Of a stretch of 64,000 bases of DNA, positions 1 through 7,601 are shown in pieces (position 1 is the stretch's first letter; the number at the start of each line of letters is the position of its first letter). The stretch spans positions 124,001 through 188,000 of the forward strand of contig CAZTJC010000002.1 in assembly GCA_964613945.1 (NCBI GenBank), read 5' to 3'. The notes under the pieces were generated by a model, which saw only the letters and a list, made by a program, of their open reading frames with translations, did no database searches and was not told the origin of the DNA. This stretch comes from JAVVHH01 sp964613945. GTDB lineage: Bacteria; Pseudomonadota; Alphaproteobacteria; Acetobacterales; Acetobacteraceae. The translations under genes were made by a program, and so were the position numbers.

Positions 1-1
1 C

Positions 2-430
2 GATCTGAGCTTCGAGCGCGAGGATGCCGACTACAAGGCGCTGAAATCGGTGCTCGATGGTGGCATCGAGGGGCGCCCGGCCAACGTGCTGTTCTATGCC
101 ACCAGCAACCGGCGGCATCTGATGCCGCGCGACATGATCGAGAACGAGAGCTCCAAGGGGATCAGCCCGTCCGAAGCGATCGAGGAGAAGGTCTCGCTGT
201 CGGATCGCTTCGGGTTGTGGATCGGCTTTCATAACTGCGACCAGCCGACCTATTTCGCCATGGTGGACGGCTATGCCGATCAACTTGGCCTGGTCCTCTC
301 GCGGGAGGCGTTGCATGCCGAAGCGGTGGAGTGGTCGATGACGCGGGGGTCGCGCAGCGGCCGGGTCGCCTGGCAGTTCATCCAGGATCTATCCGGCCGC
401 CTGGGGTTCGCCGCGCTTCAGAGCGCCTGA
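2..430 (+). CDS. DUF815-family AAA+ ATPase, 3' part
   Basis: Only the C-terminal 142 codons are present; the reading frame is open from base 2, so the gene starts outside the window. The text YATSNRRHLMPRD followed by an EKVSLSDRFGLW segment is typical of the P-loop ATPases annotated as DUF815. In AAA+ terms this is the sensor 1 region (ATSNRRHL) and the following lid. The Walker A part is missing because of the window edge. The family has no firmly assigned role. The next gene converges on it after 27 bp. Confidence 0.85.
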   Translation, partial: DLSFEREDADYKALKSVLDGGIEGRPANVLFYATSNRRHLMPRDMIENESSKGISPSEAIEEKVSLSDRFGLWIGFHNCDQPTYFAMVDGYADQLGLVLSREALHAEAVEWSMTRGSRSGRVAWQFIQDLSGRLGFAALQSA

Positions 431-457
431 ACGGTTCAGGGGCCTGAGACAGGGGTT

Positions 458-1063
458 TCAGGGGGGATGGGCCACTTCCCCGTGAAGTTTGGCCGCGACC
501 GGTAGCCCCATTCGACACGAGCGGGCGTCGATCACGGCCAGTAGGATGGCGTTGGCCCAGAACCGTGCCGGCACCTGACCGGAGGGTCGCGTGCCGGGAA
601 GCACGAGGCGCATGACCAGTTCGGCCGTGTCATGGGCCAACCCGTGCAACAGGAAGCCGACACGCTGGTAAAGGCGAAGCGCACCGGCATTATCCGGCGC
701 GACCAGCAACCGGATCTCTCGGCAGGAAGGGATGCGTTTCAGGCGTGCCACCACGTCCCGCATCACTCGGGCGCCGCGGCCACCCCCCTGATGCGACTGG
801 TCGATGCCGAACCAGCCGAGCCACCAGCGGCTGAAATCCCGCTTGTCCGGATGGATGGCATAGAAGCCGACGAGCGCACCGTCGTCCTCAATGCCGATGA
901 GGCGATGTGCCGGACCATGACGGACGGCAGCGATGATGTCTTCGAGCGAACCGAGGTAACGGTCGAGTTGCTCGAACGGGAAGTTGAGTGACAAGACGCG
1001 GTCAAGTTCGGCATTGCCGAAGACTCGACACGTCAGTCGGGCATGGCCCGGAACGGTAGACAT
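458..1063 (-). CDS. GNAT-family N-acetyltransferase
   Basis: A 201-aa protein of normal size for a single GNAT domain. Residues 88-98 (DQSHQGGGRGA) fit the acetyl-CoA pyrophosphate-binding loop of motif A (Q/RxxGxG/A), and the segment VAPDNAGALRLYQRVGF is the usual motif B end of the fold. It should transfer an acyl group from acyl-CoA to an amine, but nothing nearby indicates the substrate. About 50 residues after the fold are unassigned. The ATG at 1063 is preceded by AGGA at good spacing. Confidence 0.8.
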   Translation of the reverse strand: MSTVPGHARLTCRVFGNAELDRVLSLNFPFEQLDRYLGSLEDIIAAVRHGPAHRLIGIEDDGALVGFYAIHPDKRDFSRWWLGWFGIDQSHQGGGRGARVMRDVVARLKRIPSCREIRLLVAPDNAGALRLYQRVGFLLHGLAHDTAELVMRLVLPGTRPSGQVPARFWANAILLAVIDARSCRMGLPVAAKLHGEVAHPP

Positions 1064-1104
1064 GAAATCCTGTGCGTCAGGAGAGAGGAATAGCCGCCTG
1101 TAGC

Positions 1105-1163
1105 CTCGCGCAAGCGCGAGTTAGCCGTCGTTCCTCAAATGCACGCCCGGTATCTAACCGGGC
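1105..1163. repeat. two short hairpins upstream of the GNAT gene
   Basis: Bases 1105-1120 form a 6-bp stem (CTCGCG/CGCGAG) with a 4-nt loop. Bases 1145-1163 form a perfect 7-bp stem (GCCCGGT/ACCGGGC) with a 5-nt loop. Neither is followed by a T-run on either strand, so they are not clear terminators. They lie in the 187-bp gap between two minus-strand genes, and could end the upstream transcript or belong to the GNAT leader. I see no credible gene in this gap. Confidence 0.4.
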
Positions 1164-1250
1164 AGGATCCTTTACGCATGAGTACAGAATAACACTGTCC
1201 GGGCCCGGCGACAACAAAACTCGCGGCTCCATGGCTGCGGGCTCGCTGGG

Positions 1251-2360
1251 TCATCCGCGACGGTCCGGATTGTCGACGTCGGCGGGCGACGCAGCGGGCC
1301 CAGGGCGCAAGTAGAGGCGGTTGGCGAGAATGCTCGACTGTCCGGCCCGTCGCATCTGCGCCGCGGTCAGGCGGCTGTCGATGTCGTCGGGTGCGGTGTC
1401 GGACATGGCGGCGGCGATGTCGTCGCGGATGGCGGGGTTGGTGCGGTAGTAATGGTGGAGCTTGTAGTTCCAGGTGGTCTCGCCGGGCGGGATCGGTGTC
1501 TGGTCGGCGGTGATGGCGAGCGTGTAGTCGACGATGCGGACGTTGGCAGGGATCTTGGCCGGAGCGGCCGCGCCCGATGATCCCAGGCGGGGACGCTTGA
1601 GCAGGTCGGCCGCCATGATGCCGGTGGCGAAATCGGTGCGGTTGACGCCAACCGTCAACCAGGTGCTGAGCCGGGCCAGTTGGTCGAGGCCCTGTCCAGG
1701 CTCGAGGGCGTCGGTATCGGCATCGCCCCCCATGACCAGCGCCTGGTCAAACAGATCGGCAGGAAGCGTGCTGCCGCGGCCAGCGGCCAGGGCGCGGCAA
1801 CCGTTCTGGGTCACCCAGGTGCCCATGGAATGCGCCAGATACAGGCAGCCCGGCGATCCCGCGGCGGCGCGGGCGGCGGCGAAGGCGAGCATGAAGCGGC
1901 TGTAAGCGTTTGCCGAAGCCGTGGCGCGGGTGCGGTCGGCGAGGTAGTTGTCGGGGGACAGCCCGTCGACCGACGGCCAGGTGAACGAGATCGGCGCCAA
2001 GGCAAGCGGGGTGTCGCCAGCTTCGAACCAGGCGCAGAGGTCGGCGGTGAGGATGATCGCTTCGGAGAAGGCGTAGTTATAGCCGTGCACCATGACGATG
2101 GGTGTCTGACCGGCCTGCACCGCGGATGTGAGCACCCGGGTGAGGTAGCCGACGAGCGCCGCGTCGGTGCCGGCGGTTGAGCAATCGACGGCGCCGGCCA
2201 GAGCGAGCAAGGAGGCGAGCCGGCCGGGGCGCGCCGGGTCGGCGGAAGGCAGGGTGGCCAGGGTGCCGAAGGAAAGGGTTTCCGGGACTCCGCAGGGTGG
2301 TGGCGGCCCGAAGCCGCCGGTCATCGGTGGGCGGTTGGTGACAAAGGGGATGGATCGCAT
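1251..2360 (-). CDS. alpha/beta hydrolase (DUF900-like)
   Basis: A 369-aa protein with an HGY motif at residues 92-94 (IVMVHGYNYAF), the oxyanion-hole region of the fold, and a nucleophile elbow AHSMG at 176-180 with Ser178. A candidate acid lies in MGGDADTD and a candidate histidine in KLHHYYR. The layout resembles the esterase/lipase-superfamily proteins grouped under DUF900. No signal peptide is obvious. The substrate is unknown; it stands alone between the GNAT gene and the ureide enzyme. Confidence 0.7.
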   Translation of the reverse strand: MRSIPFVTNRPPMTGGFGPPPPCGVPETLSFGTLATLPSADPARPGRLASLLALAGAVDCSTAGTDAALVGYLTRVLTSAVQAGQTPIVMVHGYNYAFSEAIILTADLCAWFEAGDTPLALAPISFTWPSVDGLSPDNYLADRTRATASANAYSRFMLAFAAARAAAGSPGCLYLAHSMGTWVTQNGCRALAAGRGSTLPADLFDQALVMGGDADTDALEPGQGLDQLARLSTWLTVGVNRTDFATGIMAADLLKRPRLGSSGAAAPAKIPANVRIVDYTLAITADQTPIPPGETTWNYKLHHYYRTNPAIRDDIAAAMSDTAPDDIDSRLTAAQMRRAGQSSILANRLYLRPGPAASPADVDNPDRRG

Positions 2361-2426
2361 CGTTCTGGCCTCCGGAGCGGAGGCGAACGATGGACTTATC
2401 GATGCGTCGTGGAAAGTATTCCTAGA

Positions 2427-3269
2427 TCAACTACCCCGGTAGGTGGAGTAGCCGAATGGGGCCAGCAGCAGAGGAATGTGGTAGCGGCCCTCCGGTTCGG
2501 TGATCTCGAACGGGATCGGGATCGAGCCGTAGAGCGTTGGCTGGTGTCGTGTGGTGAAATAGGCGCCCGCGTCGAAGCTCAGCGTGTGCTGCCCTTGCCG
2601 CAGAGGCCCGATCGGCAGCAGGGCGGGTGGACGTCCGTCCTCGTCGGTCGTGACCGCCGTCAGCACCCGTCCTTCCTGGCGCAGCGTCACCACCAGCCCG
2701 GCAGCCGGTCGCCCGAGCGACGTGTCCAGGACATGTGTGCTGAGATGCCCCGTGGTGGACGGCATGCCGGGCCCGGTCACGCGGGCGACCAGGCGCAGCC
2801 GGGTGATCCGGCGCACCTCGGCCAGCGCTGCGGCACGCTCCTGCGCCGGGCTGCCATCCAGTCGTGCGACGAGGGTGCGGAGGACGCTCTCCGGGGTATG
2901 GCGCGCGACGCAGATGATGAACGGAATGCCGAACCGGTCCCGATAGGCGCGGTTGAGCGCCGGCAGGTCGGCCGATCCGCTGGCGCCGGCCATCGACAGG
3001 CCGGCCTGCTCGGCGGTGGAGTCCGCGGTCAGATCGGGCGGCAGCGCGCGGGCCGAAAGCTCCGGGTGCGCGCCCAGGAATAGCACGACCCGCTCGGCGG
3101 GTGCGGTCTCGACCGCCTGCATGAGCGCATCGTGAAGTGCCGTCACGGTCGGGAACGGGCGCGCCGCGACGGCGCTCTCCGCCACCCAGGGGGCGAACTC
3201 GAACACCCCGTCCAGCGCCGCGACGAAGGCGGCGGCGGACGAGGTGTTGAGCGTGTCGAGGTCGGTCAG
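2427..3269 (-). CDS. fused OHCU decarboxylase / 5-hydroxyisourate hydrolase
   Basis: Two enzymes of urate breakdown in one chain. The N-terminal domain resembles OHCU decarboxylase (UraD), with GVFEFAPWVAE near the start, a GAHPEL histidine and RFGIPFIICV. The C-terminal ~110 residues resemble HIU hydrolase (UraH/transthyretin-like), from LSTHVLDTSLGRPAAG to the diagnostic C-terminal YRGS. Together they would convert 5-hydroxyisourate via OHCU to S-allantoin. The start is odd. The first ATG/GTG/TTG is a GTG at 3206, inside the conserved region, whereas family similarity continues upstream through LTDLDTLNTSSAAAFVAAL to a CTG at 3267-3269. That CTG is 6 bases past the TAG of the preceding gene, in the same frame. 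I take CTG as the likely start; 3206 is the conventional alternative. No urate oxidase or allantoinase is adjacent. Confidence 0.85.
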   Translation of the reverse strand: MTDLDTLNTSSAAAFVAALDGVFEFAPWVAESAVAARPFPTVTALHDALMQAVETAPAERVVLFLGAHPELSARALPPDLTADSTAEQAGLSMAGASGSADLPALNRAYRDRFGIPFIICVARHTPESVLRTLVARLDGSPAQERAAALAEVRRITRLRLVARVTGPGMPSTTGHLSTHVLDTSLGRPAAGLVVTLRQEGRVLTAVTTDEDGRPPALLPIGPLRQGQHTLSFDAGAYFTTRHQPTLYGSIPIPFEITEPEGRYHIPLLLAPFGYSTYRGS

Positions 3270-3275
3270 CCCGGC

Positions 3276-4583
3276 CTACTCGGCGGCCAGACGTTGCTGG
3301 GCGCTGCTGAGCGCCTGATCGAGGTCGGCGAGGATGTCGTCGATGTGCTCGATCCCGACCGAAAGGCGGACATAGCCGGGGCTGACGCCCGACGACATCT
3401 GCTCCTCGGCGGCAAGCTGGCTATGCGTCGTGCTGGCCGGATGGATCGCCAGGGTGCGGGAGTCGCCGAGATTGGCGACGTGATAGACCATCTGTAGCTT
3501 GTCGATGAAGGTGCGGCCGGCATCGGCACCGCCCTTGAGCTCGAAGCCGACCAGGCCGCCAGTGCCGTTGGGCAGGTATTTGGCGGTGCGCTCGGCGGCG
3601 AGGCCGGTGTGATGGGCCGGGTGGATGACGCGGGCGACTTCGGGATGACCGGCCAGGTAGTCGGCGACCGCGCTGGCGTTGCGGCAGTGCTCGCGCATGC
3701 GCAGCGGCAGCGTCTCGAGGCCTTGCAAAGTAAGAAAGGCATTGAACGGGCTTTGCGACGGCCCGAGATCGCGCAACAGCGTGACCCGCAGCTTCAGCGC
3801 ATAGGCGATCGGGCCGAGCGCCTTGGCGGCCTCGACCCAGACGGCACCGTGGTAGCTCGGGTCCGGCCGATGCAGCGCCGGCTGACGCGCCGGGTGCGCG
3901 GCCCAGTCGAAGTTGCCGCCGTCGATAATGACGCCACCGATGCTGTTGCCGTGACCACCGATGTACTTGGTGGTCGAATGCATCACGACCGCGGCGCCAT
4001 GGTCGAAGGGACGCACGATCAGCGGCGCGGCGGTGTTGTCCATGATCAGTGGAATGCCGAGCGGCCGGCCGATGGCGGCGACCTCAGCGATCGGGAAGAC
4101 CTCGAGCTTCGGGTTGGGTAACGTCTCGGCGTAGTAGGCGCGGGTGCGATCGTCGGTGGCGTTGGCGAACGCCTGCGGGTCCTTCGGGCTGATGAAGCGG
4201 ACCTCGATGCCCTGGTCGCGGAAGGTGTTGGCGAACAGATTATAGGTGCCGCCATAAAGGTCGGTGGAGGCGACGATGTTGTCGCCGGCATGCGCCAGGT
4301 TCTGCACGGCCATCGCGCTGGCTGCCTGGCCGGAGGACACCGCGACTGCGGCCGCTCCGCCCTCGATGGCTGTGATGCGCTTCTCCAGCACGTCGGTCGT
4401 GGGGTTCATGATGCGGGTGTAGATGTTGCCGAGTTCCTGCAGCGCGAACAGGCGTGCGGCATGGGCGCTGTCGGTGAACTGGTAGCTGCTGGTCTGGTAG
4501 ATCGGCACGGCGACGGCGTTGGTCGCCGGGTCACTACGCCAGCCGGCGTGGAGCGCGAGCGTTTCCGGGTGTTTGCTCTTCAT
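3276..4583 (-). CDS. metY: O-acetylhomoserine aminocarboxypropyltransferase (sulfhydrylase), PLP-dependent
   Basis: A 435-aa member of the Cys/Met-metabolism PLP family. The opening ETLALHAGWRSDPATNA, the phosphate-binding SSGQAA segment near residue 84 and the PLP lysine Lys206 in HSTTKYIGGHG are all present. Length and the long region between the lysine and the C-terminus fit MetY (about 430 aa) better than cystathionine synthases (about 390 aa). It would make homocysteine from O-acetylhomoserine and sulfide in the cytosol. A GGAGG-type ribosome site precedes the ATG. The 67-bp leader contains a hairpin, described separately. Confidence 0.88.
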   Translation of the reverse strand: MKSKHPETLALHAGWRSDPATNAVAVPIYQTSSYQFTDSAHAARLFALQELGNIYTRIMNPTTDVLEKRITAIEGGAAAVAVSSGQAASAMAVQNLAHAGDNIVASTDLYGGTYNLFANTFRDQGIEVRFISPKDPQAFANATDDRTRAYYAETLPNPKLEVFPIAEVAAIGRPLGIPLIMDNTAAPLIVRPFDHGAAVVMHSTTKYIGGHGNSIGGVIIDGGNFDWAAHPARQPALHRPDPSYHGAVWVEAAKALGPIAYALKLRVTLLRDLGPSQSPFNAFLTLQGLETLPLRMREHCRNASAVADYLAGHPEVARVIHPAHHTGLAAERTAKYLPNGTGGLVGFELKGGADAGRTFIDKLQMVYHVANLGDSRTLAIHPASTTHSQLAAEEQMSSGVSPGYVRLSVGIEHIDDILADLDQALSSAQQRLAAE

Positions 4584-4599
4584 TCGAGGACCCTCCGAG

Positions 4600-4650
4600 C
4601 GTTTTCAGCGCGAACCGAACCACGGTGGCCCTGTGTTCGCAACCGGGTTG
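4600..4650 (-). promoter_or_regulatory. hairpin in the metY leader
   Basis: On the minus strand the region between copD and metY has a stem with outer arms GCGAAC/GTTCGC and inner arms CCAC/GTGG, just ahead of the GGAGG ribosome-binding site. SAM-sensing riboswitches are common before metY in alphaproteobacteria, but I could not fit this sequence to the SAM-II core, so this is only a candidate leader structure. Confidence 0.25.
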
Positions 4651-6360
4651 TTAGCCGGGTGGGGCAGAGACCGTGCTGGCGATAGTTGGCGGGGTGCCGG
4701 GCTGCAGCGAGGTGGATGCCTCGCGGTAGTTCAGCAGGATGGCGCCCACCACGACCAGTGCGCTCGGCCAGACCCAGCCAGCCCGGCGGCGAACCTCCCC
4801 ATCGGCCCGCAACTCGAGCCAGCGAGACCACCCGGCCGCGACGCCGGCCAGAGCCAACGGCGTGTGCGACACTTCGATCAATAGCTGTTCGCGGGCATTG
4901 GCGATGGCGTGGTTATGGGTCAGCAACAAGGCCGCACCGACCGCGGTTAGCAATGGAAACACCAGTGCCATGCGCGGCGCCTTCAGCTTGCCCGTGCGCA
5001 CGCCCCATTCGAACATGGCGAACGCCACCAGGAGCAGCACGAACACCCGGTGCTGCAGCACCTCGACGTCCCGGAAGCTTTCAAAGAAGCCGATATGGCC
5101 TAGTGGCCACACTTCTGGGTCCGAGCGCACGAACAGAAACACCGCCATTCCCAGGAACGCGAGCGGCCAGTGTTTCGCCCATCGCACACCGGCACGGTTC
5201 ATCAGCGCGAGCACGCCAACAATGACGACGAAGATGCCGGCCCAGTGATGGTTGTATTCGGACCAGGCGATGTCCTCGGCATTGCGTTCCGGCAGCGCGC
5301 CGGAGCCCGGCGTGAACGCTTCCGCGGCCGGATGCCGTTGCGCGGCCGCCTCGCGGTCGAGCTGCGCCTGCAACTCGGGCAGTGCGAGGCTGTCATGGTC
5401 CGGCGAAGTCAGGCGCGGCCATTCGGGAAGGTTGCGGTCCACGATCTCGTGAAACGTCACGCGATCCTGCGTGAGGTCGATCGCGGGCGGGACGCTGGTG
5501 AGCGAGGCGGCGGCGAAGAAGATGGTGATGCCAATGCCGATCTCGACTTCAGCGAAACGGCGCAGGCGCAGGGTGGAGGTGGCCGGGTCCCGCCGGAGAC
5601 GCTCGACGACGAAGAAATTGCCGAGGCCGAGCAGCAGCAGGGCGGCGAACATCGCACCCTTGGCGCCCACCATGACGCCGTAGGCGGTGCCGTACAGCCC
5701 TTGCAGCGAGCCGATGTAGAAGATGCTGAAGGCGACGGCCGAGAGCAGGATACAGCCGACGCCAGCCATGCTCATGCGGGAGAAGCGCGCGCCGACCAGG
5801 CGCAGTGCGGCCGAGCCATGGCTCTGGCGGATCGCCATGATGAAGGCAGGGATGCCGCCGATCCAGATCGAAGCGCCCAGGATGTGCAACAGGCTAGCCA
5901 CCATCAGTAGGCCCTGGTCATCGAGCCGAGCAGCGGCATGCGTCGTCATCACTGCGGCGCCCAGGATGATCGCCACCAGAGCGAGCAATGCGGGCCAAGC
6001 CGGCGGTCGCGGCCGGAACAGTGCCGCGGCGAGCACTCCGGCCGCTACGATCTTAACTGCTCCGGCCAGCGCGAAATTGGCCGGGATCAGGTCGGCGAGC
6101 GGCAGATCGAGCGTGGTTTGCAACACGGAGAGTTGCAGCGCCAAGGCAAGCGCTTCGCAGAAGATGAGGAATACCGCGCTCCACGCGCCGAAGCGCGCGG
6201 TGCGGCGGACGATCTCGGTGCCTTCGGCCAGGCGATGCTCGAACGGGCGCGCCAGCAAGATGAGGAAAAGGGCGCTGCCGACCGCCATGCTCTGCCCGAC
6301 GATCACCAGGCCATGCAGGATGATGCTCAGGTAACCGAAGACGTCGACCAGCAGCGACAT
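4651..6360 (-). CDS. copD: CopD-family copper resistance membrane protein with C-terminal membrane extension
   Basis: A 569-aa polytopic inner-membrane protein. The first ~300 residues resemble the CopD domain: at least eight hydrophobic helices, starting HGLVIVGQSMAVGSALFLILLARPFE. Then comes a soluble stretch (about 305-360, probably periplasmic) and a second set of helices containing YNHHW, THNHAIANAREQ and SHTPLALAG, histidines that could bind metal or heme. CopD proteins work with periplasmic CopC in copper handling. Nine bases separate it from copC upstream, so the two are co-transcribed. The fused second half makes it longer than minimal CopD (about 300 aa). Confidence 0.82.
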   Translation of the reverse strand: MSLLVDVFGYLSIILHGLVIVGQSMAVGSALFLILLARPFEHRLAEGTEIVRRTARFGAWSAVFLIFCEALALALQLSVLQTTLDLPLADLIPANFALAGAVKIVAAGVLAAALFRPRPPAWPALLALVAIILGAAVMTTHAAARLDDQGLLMVASLLHILGASIWIGGIPAFIMAIRQSHGSAALRLVGARFSRMSMAGVGCILLSAVAFSIFYIGSLQGLYGTAYGVMVGAKGAMFAALLLLGLGNFFVVERLRRDPATSTLRLRRFAEVEIGIGITIFFAAASLTSVPPAIDLTQDRVTFHEIVDRNLPEWPRLTSPDHDSLALPELQAQLDREAAAQRHPAAEAFTPGSGALPERNAEDIAWSEYNHHWAGIFVVIVGVLALMNRAGVRWAKHWPLAFLGMAVFLFVRSDPEVWPLGHIGFFESFRDVEVLQHRVFVLLLVAFAMFEWGVRTGKLKAPRMALVFPLLTAVGAALLLTHNHAIANAREQLLIEVSHTPLALAGVAAGWSRWLELRADGEVRRRAGWVWPSALVVVGAILLNYREASTSLQPGTPPTIASTVSAPPG

Positions 6361-6369
6361 GGGTTTGCT

Positions 6370-6708
6370 TTACTTGACGGTGAAGCGAACGTCGCCGCGG
6401 GTCATGTGGCCGTCTGTCGCCAGGACCTGCCAATGCACCACGTACGTCCCAGGCGTCAGGTCGGCCTTGGCGGTGAGCGCGTCGGCAGCGGCATCCTTGT
6501 CGAGGGTGAGCGTCTTCTGGGCATTGGTGCCCTGCAACGTCAGACGGGACAATTGGTGATCGATGCGGCTGTTGTAGCGCAGCGTCAGGGTGCGCTCACC
6601 GGGCTCGACCGTGGCCTGGTCGGCGGGCTGGCTCTGCAACAGGATCGCGTGAGCGAGCGCCAGTTTCGGGGCGAGGAGCAGAAGGCCTGCAACTAGAAGG
6701 TTTCGCAT
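6370..6708 (-). CDS. copC: CopC-domain periplasmic copper-binding protein
   Basis: A 112-aa protein with a signal peptide of about 19 residues ending ALA, giving a mature protein that starts His-Ala. This N-terminal histidine is a known copper ligand in CopC. The C-terminal HWQVLATDGHMTRGDVRFTV matches the CopC/YcnJ immunoglobulin-like fold, where the histidine of DGH is another expected ligand. It probably passes periplasmic copper to the CopD protein encoded next. Confidence 0.87.
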   Translation of the reverse strand: MRNLLVAGLLLLAPKLALAHAILLQSQPADQATVEPGERTLTLRYNSRIDHQLSRLTLQGTNAQKTLTLDKDAAADALTAKADLTPGTYVVHWQVLATDGHMTRGDVRFTVK

Positions 6709-6770
6709 GGCCGCGGTCTAGCGGTGAGCGTCATCCCTGTCCATGATCGCGACCAGTTGGAGGATACGTC

Positions 6771-7553
6771 ATGGATCTGGGTTTGCACGGAAAACGGGCA
6801 TTGGTATGCGCCGCGAGCAAGGGGCTGGGCCGGGCCTGCGCGATGGCGTTGGCCCAGGAAGGCGTGGCGGTCACGATCACGGCGCGCACGCGCGAGACGC
6901 TGGAGCAGACGGCGGCCGAGATCCGGGACGCTACCGGCAGCGAGGTGACGATCGTCGCCGGCGACATCACAAGCGAGGCCGGGCGGGCCGAGGCGCTGGC
7001 CGCCTGCCCGGATCCCGACATCCTGGTGAACAATGCCGGCGGCCCGCCGCCCGGCGACTTCCGCGACTGGGAGCGCGAGGACTGGATCAAGGCGGTCGAC
7101 GCCAACATGCTGACGCCGATCTTCCTCATCAAAGCGGTGATCGACGGCATGATCGGGCGCAAATTCGGCCGCATCGTCAACATCACCTCGGCCTCGGTAA
7201 AGTCGCCGATCCCGATCCTCGGCATGAGCAACGGCGCTCGCGCCGGGTTGACGGGTTTCGTGGGCGGACTGTCGCGCCAGGTGGCGCAACATAACGTGAC
7301 CATCAACAACCTCCTGCCGGGTCCGTTCATGACGGACCGGCTGAAGCAGACGACGGCGGGCGCGGCCAAGGCGTCGGGACGCAGCGTCGAGGAAGAGCTG
7401 GCGACGCGGGCGAAAGCCTGGCCGACCGGGCGGGCCGGCGATCCGGTGGAATTTGGTCAGGCCTGCGCGTTCCTGTGCGCTGCCGGTTCGGGCTATATCG
7501 TCGGACAGAATTTGCTGTTGGACGGTGGACTGTTCAACTCGACGATGGGCTGA
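6771..7553 (+). CDS. SDR-family oxidoreductase with altered catalytic motif
   Basis: A 260-aa Rossmann-fold protein. The cofactor loop reads AASKGLG (residues 14-20) and NNAGG (86-90) is present. It aligns with 3-oxoacyl-ACP-reductase-like SDRs and ends with the usual GQNLLLDGGLFNS. The catalytic YxxxK is replaced by S152-N-G-A-R156 (from LGMSNGARAGLTGF), so classical Tyr/Lys chemistry should not operate as usual. A subgroup of FabG-like SDRs carries this change. A strong GGAGG site precedes the ATG. It is divergent from copC and 48 bp ahead of the solute-binding-protein gene. Confidence 0.83.
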   Translation: MDLGLHGKRALVCAASKGLGRACAMALAQEGVAVTITARTRETLEQTAAEIRDATGSEVTIVAGDITSEAGRAEALAACPDPDILVNNAGGPPPGDFRDWEREDWIKAVDANMLTPIFLIKAVIDGMIGRKFGRIVNITSASVKSPIPILGMSNGARAGLTGFVGGLSRQVAQHNVTINNLLPGPFMTDRLKQTTAGAAKASGRSVEEELATRAKAWPTGRAGDPVEFGQACAFLCAAGSGYIVGQNLLLDGGLFNSTMG

Positions 7554-7601
7554 GCGCTGGCCCTGGAGTTGCATGGTTTGAACGGGTTGGAGATGCGGGC
7601 G

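Noticed and set aside
1072..1314. 80-codon ORF upstream of the GNAT gene
   Set aside because: It crosses two hairpins, overlaps the 3' end of the hydrolase gene and has random composition.
4584..4660. SAM-II riboswitch before metY
   Set aside because: A leader hairpin exists, but I could not place the conserved SAM-II pseudoknot segments, so no riboswitch is called.
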